From a virus, in IMG/VR virus record IMGVR_UViG_3300031576_000002, positions 124,001-188,000 of that record: 64,000 nucleotides of DNA; one strand, 5' to 3'. The notes beneath the pieces were generated by a model. The model did not search any database and had not been told where the DNA came from. It was given only the letters and a program-made list of their open reading frames with translations. Each line of letters starts with the position of its first letter. Within the stretch, counting starts at the first letter, position 1. Positions 1-9,048 of the stretch are shown here, one piece after another. A program made the position numbers and the translations under genes.

Positions 1-421
1 TGACCTGTTCGACCGCGGTCTTGAACGCCTCGGTCCGGCTCTTCACCTCTGAAGGAGACAGATCGTGACGCGGAACGTAAGCGGCTAGCACCTCTGGATC
101 GGTGTAGCCCAGCACATCCACTTGCACCTTGTTGATGGTACTGCCGCGCTCCGCGCTCTTCGCCAGATCGATTGCGATTTCGGTAGGGGTAAAGTCGCTG
201 AGCTGGTACGCCCTCTGCCCTTCCGGGTCTGCCTCGCGCCCTAGCACTTCAAGGTACGCATCCTTCACACGACGGATGCGCTCCTCTGAGCCTTTCAGGA
301 TCAGCGTGAGCTTGTCTTCGGGAGTCTCGGCGTAGTATTCGATCGCACCGGGATCCGGCTCTCGCCCAAGAATGGCGAGAAAGTATCGGCGAACCTTGCC
401 CGCTTGCTCGTTCGTTACCAC
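1..421 (-). CDS. DUF4214-like repeat protein (3' end outside window)
   Basis: Open frame from a GTG at 421 running off the left edge, so the C-terminus is missing. Two similar helical segments are visible, around YFLAILGREPDP and YLEVLGREADPEG; the LGRxxDPxG signature recalls DUF4214, a helical repeat found in some phage and secreted proteins. The start overlaps the stop of the upstream small membrane protein gene by 7 nt, suggesting translational coupling. Family assignment rests on the motif alone; a virion or host-surface role is only a guess. Confidence 0.6.
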   Translation of the reverse strand, partial: MVTNEQAGKVRRYFLAILGREPDPGAIEYYAETPEDKLTLILKGSEERIRRVKDAYLEVLGREADPEGQRAYQLSDFTPTEIAIDLAKSAERGSTINKVQVDVLGYTDPEVLAAYVPRHDLSPSEVKSRTEAFKTAVEQV

Positions 422-738
422 GTTGAGTTCCCTTTCTGCTGCTCGACCCGAACCCGTTCAAGGAGTGCGTAAACGGATCCCGGATCCTCTCTAGCGAGTA
501 GGACGAGAACGGAGTGCAGAACCTCACGGATCTGCGCGATGTTGACACCATACTTCTTGCCTTCCAGTCTCGCAACTTCCAGAGCTAGATCAGTACGATC
601 AATTCGACGCGCTTCGAGTGAAAAGTAGTCAAGCCTCTGGCGAACCTGGATGAGGGAGTAGAGAACAACCCCAAACCCGCCAAGAGCGCAGGAAAGCATT
701 GCCAGAAAGACAACTACCTGTCCGGGCGTGAGCGTCAC
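415..738 (-). CDS. small protein with N-terminal membrane segment
   Basis: 107 residues. A hydrophobic stretch at about residues 7-31 should span the membrane; the rest is charged and helical (REVLHSVLVLLARED). No family recognised. It follows the primase-core gene by about 33 nt and overlaps the next gene, so it sits in the same transcription unit. The topology resembles small accessory membrane proteins of phages, but no holin or spanin signature is seen. Confidence 0.6.
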   Translation of the reverse strand: MTLTPGQVVVFLAMLSCALGGFGVVLYSLIQVRQRLDYFSLEARRIDRTDLALEVARLEGKKYGVNIAQIREVLHSVLVLLAREDPGSVYALLERVRVEQQKGNSTW

Positions 739-771
739 CCCTCAAACGTAGCCTGCAACGAGGCTTGCGAA

Positions 772-1512
772 TCAGCCTTCGTTGCGGATGCAGGCCAGGA
801 AGGCTTTGGCGCTCTTTCGCCGCAGGAACTCGTCCGGGTCTTTTCCTTCGGGAAGGTCGATTCCGGCCACTTGGAGGGAGGCTCTTTCCAACTCGATCCG
901 CGCTTTCTTCGTCGCCGCCTGACCGGCTTTATCAGAGTCCAAGGCCAGGACCGCATTCTCCGTGTAGCGCGCTAAGACGATTCCGTGGAGCGGTGTCACC
1001 GCAGTTCCCATCGTAGCCACTACGTTTCGGATGCCTCGTAGATAGCAGCGGATCGCGTCAAAGTACCCCTCGACCAAAAACACACGGCCCTCTTCCCGAA
1101 TCGCGTCTTTGGCGTGGTGCAGGCCGTAGAGCAGCAGTTTCTTGGAAAAGATGGAGCTTGTGGGCGAGTTCCGGTACTTTGGCTCTTCGCTGCCTAGAGC
1201 CCTTCCTGAGAATCCGACAACTCGGCCGACTGCGTCTTGAATGGGAAAGACCAGCCTGCCCTGGATCAGCCTGCTCAGGTTGGGGTGGATTCTGTCGAGG
1301 GCGTAGCAGTGCTCGCCGTAGCCGATTCGGTAGGGAGCCAGCTCATCGAGATCGTACTCGCGTCCATCAAGGTACTGTCTCGCCGTCCTCCCCTGCTTCT
1401 GGCGCAGGGCTCTCTCCATGAACTGCGTCGCTATCTCGTGATCCCTCAGCAGCCTGTGATTCCGCTTGAGCGCTGGCGATCTCTGCAAGGCGTTTTCCGA
1501 TCGAATTGTCAA
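772..1512 (-). CDS. DnaG-type primase, TOPRIM catalytic core
   Basis: About 246 residues matching the catalytic core of bacterial DnaG: the segment ARQYLDGREYDLDEL, then FPIQDAVGRVVGFSGRAL, the TOPRIM glutamate in VFLVEGYFDAI (about residue 147), and a later acidic cluster ALDSDKAGQAA. DnaG makes RNA primers for lagging-strand synthesis. The N-terminal CHC2 zinc domain and the C-terminal helicase-binding domain are absent, so this is a minimal core. The farthest start is a TTG at 1512; an ATG at 1419 would cut the first helix. It overlaps the upstream gene by up to 146 nt, unusually long, so a frameshift or a later start is possible. Confidence 0.85.
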   Translation of the reverse strand: MTIRSENALQRSPALKRNHRLLRDHEIATQFMERALRQKQGRTARQYLDGREYDLDELAPYRIGYGEHCYALDRIHPNLSRLIQGRLVFPIQDAVGRVVGFSGRALGSEEPKYRNSPTSSIFSKKLLLYGLHHAKDAIREEGRVFLVEGYFDAIRCYLRGIRNVVATMGTAVTPLHGIVLARYTENAVLALDSDKAGQAATKKARIELERASLQVAGIDLPEGKDPDEFLRRKSAKAFLACIRNEG

Positions 1513-1735
1513 GGTGTTCGCGGACCTGGTTCAGAATCGCTTCCCAGGACGTACCCACGATTCCGACTACGGTCGCGTTCCTGACTATGTGCATAATACC
1601 ATCCACCGGAATCCTTCCTCCCGTCTCTCCGACGAACCCGCCACAGAAGATAAAGGCTCCGCCCAGTTTGCTCCCTTTGGGGTAGTGGCCCTGTACCAGG
1701 TCATCCACTGTGACTGTCCATGCGCGCTCTTCCAA
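1367..1735 (-). CDS. hypothetical protein overlapping the primase core
   Basis: 122 residues, unrecognised. The first 80 residues look globular (GAFIFCGGFVGETGG, then GIMHIVRNATVVGIVG); the tail is rich in Ala, Glu and Gly and lies in the region shared with the primase frame, so that tail may not be real. The start overlaps the end of the kinase gene. A role with the primase is suggested only by position. Confidence 0.5.
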   Translation of the reverse strand: MEERAWTVTVDDLVQGHYPKGSKLGGAFIFCGGFVGETGGRIPVDGIMHIVRNATVVGIVGTSWEAILNQVREHLDNSIGKRLAEIASAQAESQAAEGSRDSDAVHGESPAPEAGEDGETVP

Positions 1736-2246
1736 GCTGTTCTCCTCGGTAGGCTTTCAACCAGGTTTCTGGGTCTTGAACAGGAATACCTTCTTCTACT
1801 AGGGGAACTTCATAAGAATCTGCCAGCGCGCGAATCCGTTTTTCTCCCAGAGCCTTTTTTCGACGGTACAGGCTCTTCTCCAGCGTTACCTTGAATTCAA
1901 TCACACTCAGGGTAACAGCGGAGGGAAGAAGCTGCCGCAGGCCCTCTAGCTCTTTGCGCCAGTGCTCTCGTATGGACTGGGTCAGGTTGTAGTCGTCGAG
2001 GTAGACCGAAAACCCACTCCAGAGGGCTCCTCTGAAAATAGCTTCTGCTGCGATCTGAATAAGGTCGTCCTGCGCAGGACTCGACGCGGAAGACATCATC
2101 TCGCGCAAGTCTGCTGGACTGACACGGATCCACCCCGGTTCGGCAGATAGACAGTCTTGCCAAAAGACTGTCTTGCCAGAGCCGGGCAAACCTACGGCGA
2201 GAACGACATGGATTGGTGCTTCGTGCGCCGCATACACAACCCCCAT
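1701..2246 (-). CDS. P-loop kinase (polynucleotide-kinase-like, AAA_33 type)
   Basis: Starting at the ATG at 2246, the protein of about 181 residues opens with a Walker A motif GLPGSGKT, followed by helices and SVYLDDYNL, which resembles the acidic Walker B region of small zeta-toxin/polynucleotide-kinase ATPases. No phosphatase domain follows, unlike T4 Pnk. It could phosphorylate a nucleic acid 5' end or a small molecule; the substrate cannot be read. The farthest in-frame start (2339) would include a long palindrome, so the 2246 start is preferred. It follows the glycan operon. Confidence 0.75.
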   Translation of the reverse strand: MGVVYAAHEAPIHVVLAVGLPGSGKTVFWQDCLSAEPGWIRVSPADLREMMSSASSPAQDDLIQIAAEAIFRGALWSGFSVYLDDYNLTQSIREHWRKELEGLRQLLPSAVTLSVIEFKVTLEKSLYRRKKALGEKRIRALADSYEVPLVEEGIPVQDPETWLKAYRGEQLGRARMDSHSG

Positions 2247-2303
2247 AGTACACCCCGTTCTCGTCCACGATTCTTCCTCGATGAAGATAGGCAGGGTTAG
2301 ACG

Positions 2304-2329
2304 ACCTAGTTGTGGTACCACAACTAGGT
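2304..2329. promoter_or_regulatory. perfect 26-bp palindrome upstream of the kinase gene
   Basis: A perfect palindrome centred on GGTACC with arms ACCTAGTTGTG / CACAACTAGGT. It lies between the stop of the glycosyltransferase gene (2343) and the kinase start (2246). On the minus strand it is directly preceded by TTATGCTAC, which contains a plausible -10 (TATGCT), so it could be an operator over the start point. No T-run follows, which argues against an intrinsic terminator. A close relative lies at 32856-32875. Confidence 0.6.
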
Positions 2330-2342
2330 AGCATAACACGAC

Positions 2343-3101
2343 CTATCCTGTGCGCCGCTTCCTGTCCACAAGCGTGGCGCTTCTACGCTCTAGGTTCAGG
2401 TCGGCTTTGATGAGATTCCAGCCCCGTCCTTTCGGATCTTTCGGGTCTTGGGCCAGATGCTCTGCCCCTACATCCCCGCAAAAGCCATAACGGAATCCTG
2501 CTCTACGCATGTCGTGGCCGAAAAAAGCGTCGGAGAAGCCCTCGTACAAGCTCTCATCAAACCGGAACTCGATCAACTCCAAGACCTCCCGCTGGACGAG
2601 GGACAGCCCCATAAGCCAGAAGGGATCTTCGGGTCGTGCTCGAAACGCTGCCTCATCGAACTCGTCATAATAATACCCCTGAGCCGCATGCAACTGATTT
2701 TCGGAAAGGTATTGGCTGAGACGGATGAGCGCATCAGGCGGTGGTAGGACATCGGCTTCTACGCTTAGCCAGTAGTCAAATCCGCCTGTAAGTACCCGCT
2801 GCCGGATTCGATTCTGACTCGCAGCGATTCGTGCGTGAATGGGAAAGCGGGGGTGGGAGACTACACAACGCTCAATGTGAAAATCGGACAGGCTGGTTAG
2901 ACGGCGATTGTAGAAATCCTCGCTAGGCGTGTTGTCAACCAGAACTAGCTCGACCTCAAACTGTGACTTGGAAAATTCTCGAAGCTCTCGGAGCGAGGTA
3001 ACGTAGCGCTCCAGTGCGTACTCCTTGCACGCATGGATTGGAGCACCTGCTACTACTTTGAAGCTAGGCAAGCGGAAGATCACCGTTAAGAAGTCGTGCA
3101 A
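2343..3101 (-). CDS. glycosyltransferase, GT-A/family-2-like
   Basis: 252 residues. The N-terminal strand VVAGAPIHACKEYAL and VELVLVDNTPSEDF fit the nucleotide-binding half of a GT-A fold; SVEADVLPPPDAL near residue 115 supplies the acidic metal-binding motif, and FGHDMRRAGFRYGF resembles the acceptor-side motif of processive family-2 enzymes. It would transfer a sugar from a nucleotide-sugar. The start overlaps the upstream GT-B gene by 38 nt. It is the last gene of the glycan operon. Confidence 0.75.
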   Translation of the reverse strand: MHDFLTVIFRLPSFKVVAGAPIHACKEYALERYVTSLRELREFSKSQFEVELVLVDNTPSEDFYNRRLTSLSDFHIERCVVSHPRFPIHARIAASQNRIRQRVLTGGFDYWLSVEADVLPPPDALIRLSQYLSENQLHAAQGYYYDEFDEAAFRARPEDPFWLMGLSLVQREVLELIEFRFDESLYEGFSDAFFGHDMRRAGFRYGFCGDVGAEHLAQDPKDPKGRGWNLIKADLNLERRSATLVDRKRRTG

Positions 3102-4113
3102 AAGTGTTTTCGTACAGAGGCTTCAGTCTTTCCCACGAGATAGAGTCGGCGTAGCGGTCAGACTGTGCAGAGAGCGCAGCTACCAATCCCGGCTCTTTGT
3201 AAAGCTCGACGATCTTTCTCGCGATCAACTGCGGCGTAGTCTCGTACACGTCCACCGATGTGCGTGCTACGAAGCTCTTACTCTTTCTCGCGGGCAGGAG
3301 CGCCCTTCCCGGCAAGTAGCGAATCTGTGGATCAATCGCAGGTGCGATAACAGGCATCCCACAGGAAGCTGCTTCTGCCATGGCTAGGCACAAGCCTCCA
3401 AACTTTCTCGGCATGATGAACACATCCTCTTGATTATACAACTTCCAGTATTCGTCTACGCTGGCATGAATCATTTCGATTCGGGCAGGACACGGATTGT
3501 CAAAACGTGCTTGTGTCCGAAGGCGTAAGCAAACGTCAACACCTGAAGGAAGTAGACGCATAGCTTCTAGCAAAAGCCCGGTACCATTCCGGTCGTGGAT
3601 TGCGGGAATTCCTGCAATGTGCAGGATCGTTCGTAATTGCTCCCTCTTCTGAAAAGGCAGCACGTCTCTACTCACAGGAACGGGCAGAAAGACTTTGTTC
3701 CGGAAAGGTACGTCTTCCCACCGCCACAGAGAGGGGGCTGCAAACAAGTCTGGCGCAGGGAGAGAGGAATCCGCCAGGTTGTCCAGAAATTCATAGTTAT
3801 ACTGAAGCACTGTCTTTACGCCACGCTCGCGGGCACGCACATAGAGCCAGAAGTTGTACGGAGTCTCGCACGTAAAGACTATGTCAAGCCCGACTAAGAA
3901 ATTGTCAAGTACAGGATCATTATCGACACGGTTAGCGGGGTAACAGGACTTGTATATCTCTGCACCAGGGTACATAGCAGGGTTAAAGACTAGACCTGGA
4001 TTCCAAGCAGGCTGGATTACAAGCGTCTTGTGCGGACGCATGTGTCTCCAAAATTCAAAGGTCTGTACTGCTAGACCCGTTTTGTCTGCACGCACGATAA
4101 GACCAATTTTCAA
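3064..4113 (-). CDS. glycosyltransferase, GT-B fold, family-4-like
   Basis: 349 residues. The N-terminus MKIGLIVRADKTG and the C-terminal block MPRKFGGLCLAMAEAASCG, where an acidic-site region contacts the donor, match GT4-type enzymes; FLPVPVSRDVLP and HIAGIPAIHDRNGTGLLL are the usual linker and donor-domain strands. The canonical EGFGL motif is replaced by RKFGGLCLA. It starts 4 nt inside the previous gene (ATGA overlap), so the two are co-translated. Confidence 0.8.
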   Translation of the reverse strand: MKIGLIVRADKTGLAVQTFEFWRHMRPHKTLVIQPAWNPGLVFNPAMYPGAEIYKSCYPANRVDNDPVLDNFLVGLDIVFTCETPYNFWLYVRARERGVKTVLQYNYEFLDNLADSSLPAPDLFAAPSLWRWEDVPFRNKVFLPVPVSRDVLPFQKREQLRTILHIAGIPAIHDRNGTGLLLEAMRLLPSGVDVCLRLRTQARFDNPCPARIEMIHASVDEYWKLYNQEDVFIMPRKFGGLCLAMAEAASCGMPVIAPAIDPQIRYLPGRALLPARKSKSFVARTSVDVYETTPQLIARKIVELYKEPGLVAALSAQSDRYADSISWERLKPLYENTFARLLNGDLPLA

Positions 4114-5831
4114 GGTATGTCCGCCGGAGGAGCACCAAGTGGAACTGGACCGTCGTAAGAATTGATTTGCGGAAGAGGCGGATCTGTCTCACGCCCGTCA
4201 AGATGAAAGCTCCGACGAATACTACCTGGCGGGGTATATACCCATGTCCCCCATTTCAACCAGTTAGACACTGAACCTTGAATGCTTCGCGCTACTACCC
4301 CGTACATAACATTCTCGATCATAGCGCGCGCACGAACTCCAAAATGGTTATGGATAATCCATCGATACCATTCCGTCTTGGCGATGTGAGGCTGCTGGCT
4401 CCACTGAATCGCTCGGATCATCGGCAGTCCATCCACATCGCGCGGATCCTTGTCAAGGTACATGTGAAGGCGATAAGGCGAAATCTCGTGCTCCCAGTTG
4501 AAACAAACGTAATTGACATCAGAACGGTTTTGCACGACGTCGCACACCTTCGTAAAAGGTATCTCTCCGAACGGGTGAAAATCGTGCTCGACGAAATAGA
4601 TCAACGGGGTTCTGACCAACGTAAGCGCGTAGCGGGTCATATTGGCTTGGTGCGTATGCCGGTCGAACACGAGTGGCAAACACCCATGAAACGCCGGATC
4701 CCAGTTGCACAGGTCAATTAGACGGCGAGTGTACTCTGCGTAATCAGCCGCTCGACTCTGATGTTCCTCCCGGACACCGTCGAGCATAATGATAATTTCG
4801 CACTCGGCGATTTCTGGGTAGGTCCGAATCTGGCGAATGGCTTCTGCAATCTTGTCCGTACTAGGGTGTGAAGGTATTGGGCTTGACGGCATAAGAATTG
4901 TGACACGATCGCGCAAGTCGTCCCGCACAGGACGCCCAGCAAATCGGGTAATGTCGTCACTAAGGCTCCAAGCCATCTGACGCTTCTTCCCGATCCACCA
5001 AGCAGCCGATCGATTGATAATATGCTGACTGCCAACTACGGAGTTAAGAACTTCGGGAAGCTCGGACCAATGATCTACGACGGGATAAGGGGGCTGCTCC
5101 CCCCATAAAAACTGCCAGTAGTCTTGCTCCTTCGACCAGGTCGGCATGCGTCGGTCACAAATGGGAAGAGCCCCCGCTTCGAGTGCTTCGTACACTCGAA
5201 ACGAATCGGGGCTGTCTGAACCCGCAGGACACAGTACAGTCTGAGATCGGAGCAAAATATCAACGTACTCCTGGTATGGATAGCCAGATGCAAATCCTTT
5301 GTTACTCACAAAGAGGTGTCCAGGGCGCGTAAGAGCTTGCGCCTGCCGGACACACTCACGCCGAAATTCATGCTGGACTTGTCCCGCAAAAGACCACACA
5401 TAGTCACGGGCTCGCGACACGGAACGCGCGACTTGAAGCGTAGAGCGCGTATCGCAGCGAAAGCCTGTGGGCAAGCGAAGGGGAATCAGGTCATGCACTC
5501 CAGGGCACGGGTACTGTACCCACGTACTACGATTGGCTCCGGTCGGAAGTACCTGCCACTGAAAGCCGTGCCCTTCGTCGCTGGTCAGAATACATACGCT
5601 CCACGGGTACGAATTCAGATGTTCAACTATTGTGCTCGCCTGCTCTCGGTACGCGCCCCCGCACACTACCAGTACAGACCCTTCTCCTGGATGATCCCGG
5701 GTCAACCGTTCGTCAAAATCTCGCGGCACAAGTCCGGCACCGTACAGGGTGCCATTTAGGAATTCAGCGACAATGCCGTGATCCCACATTCCCTTCGTTC
5801 CCTGATACCACAAAACCGGGATTCTGTTCAT
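4110..5831 (-). CDS. bifunctional glycosyltransferase (exostosin-like plus GT2-like)
   Basis: 573 residues in two halves. The first resembles exostosin/GT47-type enzymes: SFAGQVQHEFRRECV and LCPAGSDSPDSFRVYEALE, where the donor is bound. The second half, from VTILMPSSPIPSHPSTDK, resembles a GT-A domain with YFVEHDFHPFGE as the likely metal site. Two transferases in one chain suggests successive sugar additions. It overlaps both neighbours by 4 nt in the operon. Confidence 0.7.
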   Translation of the reverse strand: MNRIPVLWYQGTKGMWDHGIVAEFLNGTLYGAGLVPRDFDERLTRDHPGEGSVLVVCGGAYREQASTIVEHLNSYPWSVCILTSDEGHGFQWQVLPTGANRSTWVQYPCPGVHDLIPLRLPTGFRCDTRSTLQVARSVSRARDYVWSFAGQVQHEFRRECVRQAQALTRPGHLFVSNKGFASGYPYQEYVDILLRSQTVLCPAGSDSPDSFRVYEALEAGALPICDRRMPTWSKEQDYWQFLWGEQPPYPVVDHWSELPEVLNSVVGSQHIINRSAAWWIGKKRQMAWSLSDDITRFAGRPVRDDLRDRVTILMPSSPIPSHPSTDKIAEAIRQIRTYPEIAECEIIIMLDGVREEHQSRAADYAEYTRRLIDLCNWDPAFHGCLPLVFDRHTHQANMTRYALTLVRTPLIYFVEHDFHPFGEIPFTKVCDVVQNRSDVNYVCFNWEHEISPYRLHMYLDKDPRDVDGLPMIRAIQWSQQPHIAKTEWYRWIIHNHFGVRARAMIENVMYGVVARSIQGSVSNWLKWGTWVYTPPGSIRRSFHLDGRETDPPLPQINSYDGPVPLGAPPADIP

Positions 5832-6463
5832 GGCACCGCCCTATGAGCAAACATGATACTTTTGTAAAAATGCACGCTATCCAGCGACTGCCGAAAGACA
5901 GAACAATCAGAAAAACCCGCCACCCGACGAACGTCGCCCACGCCAACCACGTCATCGCCGCGGAGATTCACGTCATCCACCAACCTCTTGAAAACGTCAA
6001 GCGCTGTGTCTGGTTTCATGTCCCGCCAAGGTCCAACTTCGGTGATGTACGAAGTGTGAAGATCTTCTACCGCGTAGATACCGTTCGGGTTGAGCCGCGG
6101 AAACAAATGGTAGAAAGATGCGACCTGGTGACTGTTGATGTGACTGCCATCGTCAATAATTATGTCAATGCCCAAGTCAGTAATTCGATTTCTCAGGTCG
6201 GCGTCAGTCTCGTCCCCGTAAAAGACATGGATCCGATCTTCGTCAAAAACCCACTCCGGGTTAGCCTCTAGCCCGTAAATCTGGGCATACGGAAAATAGT
6301 CCCGCCACATTCGTAGACTGCCGCCCTTAAAGACTCCGATTTCCAGCAGCTTGAGTGCCTCTTTACGGCGAGGCTCAAAGTGCTGCTCGTAGCGCCGTGT
6401 ATAGTTGTGCGTGTAGCTGCTCTTGTCCACTTGATAGTGGATTGCTAACTCGTCGAGATTCAT
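5828..6463 (-). CDS. SAM-dependent methyltransferase, macrocin O-methyltransferase-like
   Basis: 211 residues. The pattern YQVDKSSYTHNYTRRYEQHF, then LLEIGVFKGGSLRMWRDYFP (SAM-binding loop), IYGLEANPE and DIIIDDGSH is that of TylE/TylF-like sugar O-methyltransferases. It would methylate a hydroxyl on a sugar made by the surrounding transferases. ATGA-type overlaps with both neighbours. Confidence 0.8.
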   Translation of the reverse strand: MNLDELAIHYQVDKSSYTHNYTRRYEQHFEPRRKEALKLLEIGVFKGGSLRMWRDYFPYAQIYGLEANPEWVFDEDRIHVFYGDETDADLRNRITDLGIDIIIDDGSHINSHQVASFYHLFPRLNPNGIYAVEDLHTSYITEVGPWRDMKPDTALDVFKRLVDDVNLRGDDVVGVGDVRRVAGFSDCSVFRQSLDSVHFYKSIMFAHRAVP

Positions 6464-7155
6464 ATTCCATACCGTTGTCGCAAGACTTCGACGGAATTAG
6501 GCTCCCAGTAGTCAATCGGGACATTCATTCCAAACGGGGTTTCGTACACTTCTTGGTGAGTCTCTCCTCCCCATTTTCTCCGGTAGTAGTCGGCACATGC
6601 GCCATAGTTCACCTTTACTCCACTCTTCATCGCGTGAGCATCGGTTTGGCAAGAAGCATTTACTTCGATTTTCGGCAGCATAAACTCGCAGCCTGCTCGG
6701 TGCGGATGGAGCTTTTGAATGTGCGCGCGACGCATGAAGTCTGTATCTTCAAAGTACGCAGGGTAGAAGTTCTCGTCAAAGAACCCTACCCGCTTGACCA
6801 TCTCACGCCCAATCCCTACTAGGTGCCAAGCCTGATTCGTGAGCAGCCCGAACGTGTTTGCGTGGTACTCCTGGAGTCGGACGACCTGGCTGAAGCCCAT
6901 GTTAAAAATGAGAGACGCGGATACTAGCCAGGTAATGTCTCGATCTTCACGAAGCCCGATGTTCCAGCTACGGCCTACTCCTAGATTTTCAGGGTAGGAG
7001 CGAACCTGGATGCCGCGAGCATGGTACTTGGCAGCAAATCCACTAGGACTGTTGTCAACCACGAGAACATTATCCGTTGGAATATCTAGCGTTTCCACAC
7101 AGCGATCGGTCACACTTTCTACAATGGCTGGAATGACAACAAGGTAGGTCCGCAT
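6460..7155 (-). CDS. glycosyltransferase family 2 (rhamnosyltransferase-like)
   Basis: 231 residues with VVIPAIVESV, VLVVDNSPSG, ENLGVGRSWNIGL and FFDENFYPAYFEDTDFMRRA, the last being the acceptor/catalytic ED motif of family-2 enzymes. The usual DXD after the first Rossmann half is replaced by a hydrophobic stretch (VSASLIFNMG), so metal binding may differ. Second-to-fourth gene region of the glycan operon. Confidence 0.8.
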   Translation of the reverse strand: MRTYLVVIPAIVESVTDRCVETLDIPTDNVLVVDNSPSGFAAKYHARGIQVRSYPENLGVGRSWNIGLREDRDITWLVSASLIFNMGFSQVVRLQEYHANTFGLLTNQAWHLVGIGREMVKRVGFFDENFYPAYFEDTDFMRRAHIQKLHPHRAGCEFMLPKIEVNASCQTDAHAMKSGVKVNYGACADYYRRKWGGETHQEVYETPFGMNVPIDYWEPNSVEVLRQRYGI

Positions 7156-7160
7156 GACTG

Positions 7161-7769
7161 TTACAACACCTCAAGAAGAGTGATACCACGTGGAGTCGGC
7201 AGGCGGAGTAGGTTCACGTCTCGCAACTCGGCAATCTTACCGTGCAAGTCTTTCCCATCCGGAAAGTGCGCGCCGGCTCCATGTAGCGGAGCCGTATCGT
7301 GAAAACAGGCGATGCTCCCCCTTCGCATAAAGGGCCGGTACCGCTCGAACTCGGGGACGCGCAGATGAAACGCAGAATCTGAAAAGAGTAGATCAACTTG
7401 CCCTGTAGGATTGTAGTCCATTGAACTTTGGACTACCACCTTGACAGGTAATCCGTGGCAACGGCCCGCGGCGTACCCCGCCCGAAAAGGATCGATCTCC
7501 AGTGCTACGCACTGTCCATGTGAATTTCTGGTAAGCGCTAGCCCGATCTCGCGGGTCGTCTGCCCCCAGGCAGCTCCTGCCTCGACACACAAGGCTGGCT
7601 GAAGTACCCGTACCAACCCCCCTATGAACTCGCTAACCTCCAATTCCGTAGAATCGGAATCAGTCGAGTGCCAGTTCTCAGGAAGGGGGCAAAGCAGCGA
7701 AGGCGCTGTAAAGCGCCGCTCCGAGGCCAGCTCTTGCGGAAAATACGGATCGTCGCTACTCATGTTCAA
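7161..7769 (-). CDS. class I SAM-dependent methyltransferase
   Basis: 202 residues. CVEAGAAWGQTTREIGLAL is the glycine-rich SAM loop, CVALEIDPFRAGYA the acidic ribose contact, and DLLFSDSAFH motif II; the layout resembles Methyltransf_24. The end AHFPDGKDLHGKIAEL is unassigned. It starts inside the upstream methyltransferase gene by an ATGA overlap. Probably acts on the glycan. Confidence 0.7.
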   Translation of the reverse strand: MNMSSDDPYFPQELASERRFTAPSLLCPLPENWHSTDSDSTELEVSEFIGGLVRVLQPALCVEAGAAWGQTTREIGLALTRNSHGQCVALEIDPFRAGYAAGRCHGLPVKVVVQSSMDYNPTGQVDLLFSDSAFHLRVPEFERYRPFMRRGSIACFHDTAPLHGAGAHFPDGKDLHGKIAELRDVNLLRLPTPRGITLLEVL

Positions 7770-8275
7770 AATTCCTTCCTTACGGCCTCAAAGAGAGACT
7801 GCTCTTGCCACACCCCAAACTCCACAGCTTTCAGGTCCGTATCGTCAAACACAACATCTAATTCCGCGCGCGTCATGTGACTGACCCATCCGTTTTTTAC
7901 ACGGTCTTCAATGTTTCCGGACGCCACGGCGTACGAAAGCAAAATTCGAGGCGCCCACTTCGCGACTGTAGCAAGTGCATGCCGCGGACCGTATAAATAC
8001 TCCAGAATTCCGCTCATCACGGCAGTGTCCGCCTTGAGGCAAGGGGGCGACCCTCTGCTATCAAAATCGTAAAAAATGGGAGAAGTCTCCACACAGTCCA
8101 GAGGAAGGTACAGGCAGTCGGGACTGATTAGCCCCCGCAAGGCGCGACTTCCTGCACCTACATCGATTACGACCTCCCCCGGAACTATCCGAGCGGCCAT
8201 AATTTTTAAGCGCTCTTCCCACGGCGAAAAGTCTTGTTCGGCAAGGCGTTCCCAACGAGTACGGTCGGTCATCAC
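7766..8275 (-). CDS. small SAM-dependent methyltransferase-like protein
   Basis: 169 residues. VIDVGAGSRALRGLI is a SAM-loop motif, followed by YLPLDCVETSP and DTAVMSGILEYLYGP, the layout of MetW-like methyltransferases; the domain is short. Linked by 4-nt overlaps to both neighbours. Confidence 0.65.
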   Translation of the reverse strand: MMTDRTRWERLAEQDFSPWEERLKIMAARIVPGEVVIDVGAGSRALRGLISPDCLYLPLDCVETSPIFYDFDSRGSPPCLKADTAVMSGILEYLYGPRHALATVAKWAPRILLSYAVASGNIEDRVKNGWVSHMTRAELDVVFDDTDLKAVEFGVWQEQSLFEAVRKEF

Positions 8276-9048
8276 AGATCTCGAAGTTCCGCAGGAAATG
8301 CTGCTAAGAGCCCATCCCGAATACTGCTAACGGCAGCCCTTTCCCTGGTGCGCGTCTGAACTACCAAAGACTCAGTAGAACTGTCCTCTGCCACCACTAT
8401 AGGGGTTGGAACTTCATCTTGGTACAGACTGCTGTAATCGTGAAACTTGAAAGTCCCTCCGGAGAGTTTGTCTGATAGTTTTGTCCAGCCATTTCTTACC
8501 CCGTAAGCGTCCGCTACGATAAGCCCGTGAAGACTGGAGGATAATACTGCTTGAGAGCTTTGAATGTCCCGCAAGACTTGTAGAACAGGCTGGCATGGAT
8601 CGATCACATGCACGTCCGGATTCCGCCGCAAAAACTTACAAAGTTCATCATCATTCATGTCTACATAGTGAGGCAAGATAGAAAGTTCGTACTTCACGCA
8701 CTGATCCCATGAGGTTGGGATTAGGTTTGCCAAAAGCGCAGGATCTCCGAGGGCGCTCGGGGTGGCCTGCGGAATGCGGCAACGGGTAAGTAGTCCTCGC
8801 ACGGCTCGCACTTTTGCATCTGACAGGCTGATTGCGCTCTCCTCGAACATAGCCCCTGTTCCCCATACGAACTGGGAGTAGGAAACGGGGATCTCAGACA
8901 AAATGCTACCCACCGAAATCAAGTCGGCCTCTTCCATCGTGTGCGCACGCTCGACGACTACTCCCAGGACTTCCTGCAAGATGAAAGGTGTCAGCTCGTC
9001 CCCGAAGTTACCATGTCGGTAGCCGCAGGTGCGCCAGTAGGCTTTCAA
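8272..9048 (-). CDS. polysaccharide pyruvyl transferase family protein
   Basis: 258 residues. YRHGNFGDELTPFILQEVLG at the N-terminus, VWGTGAMF, SALGDPALLANLIP and AVLSSSLHGLIVADAYGV are the hallmark motifs of the ExoV/WcaK/CsaB pyruvyl transferases, which add a ketal-linked pyruvate to a sugar using PEP. Such acidic groups anchor or mask surface glycans. Its presence among transferases and methyltransferases strongly supports a glycan pathway. Confidence 0.85.
   Translation of the reverse strand: MKAYWRTCGYRHGNFGDELTPFILQEVLGVVVERAHTMEEADLISVGSILSEIPVSYSQFVWGTGAMFEESAISLSDAKVRAVRGLLTRCRIPQATPSALGDPALLANLIPTSWDQCVKYELSILPHYVDMNDDELCKFLRRNPDVHVIDPCQPVLQVLRDIQSSQAVLSSSLHGLIVADAYGVRNGWTKLSDKLSGGTFKFHDYSSLYQDEVPTPIVVAEDSSTESLVVQTRTRERAAVSSIRDGLLAAFPAELRDL

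Noticed and set aside
2304-2329. Rho-independent terminator at the palindrome
   Set aside because: No T-run follows on either strand; an operator or recombination site fits better.
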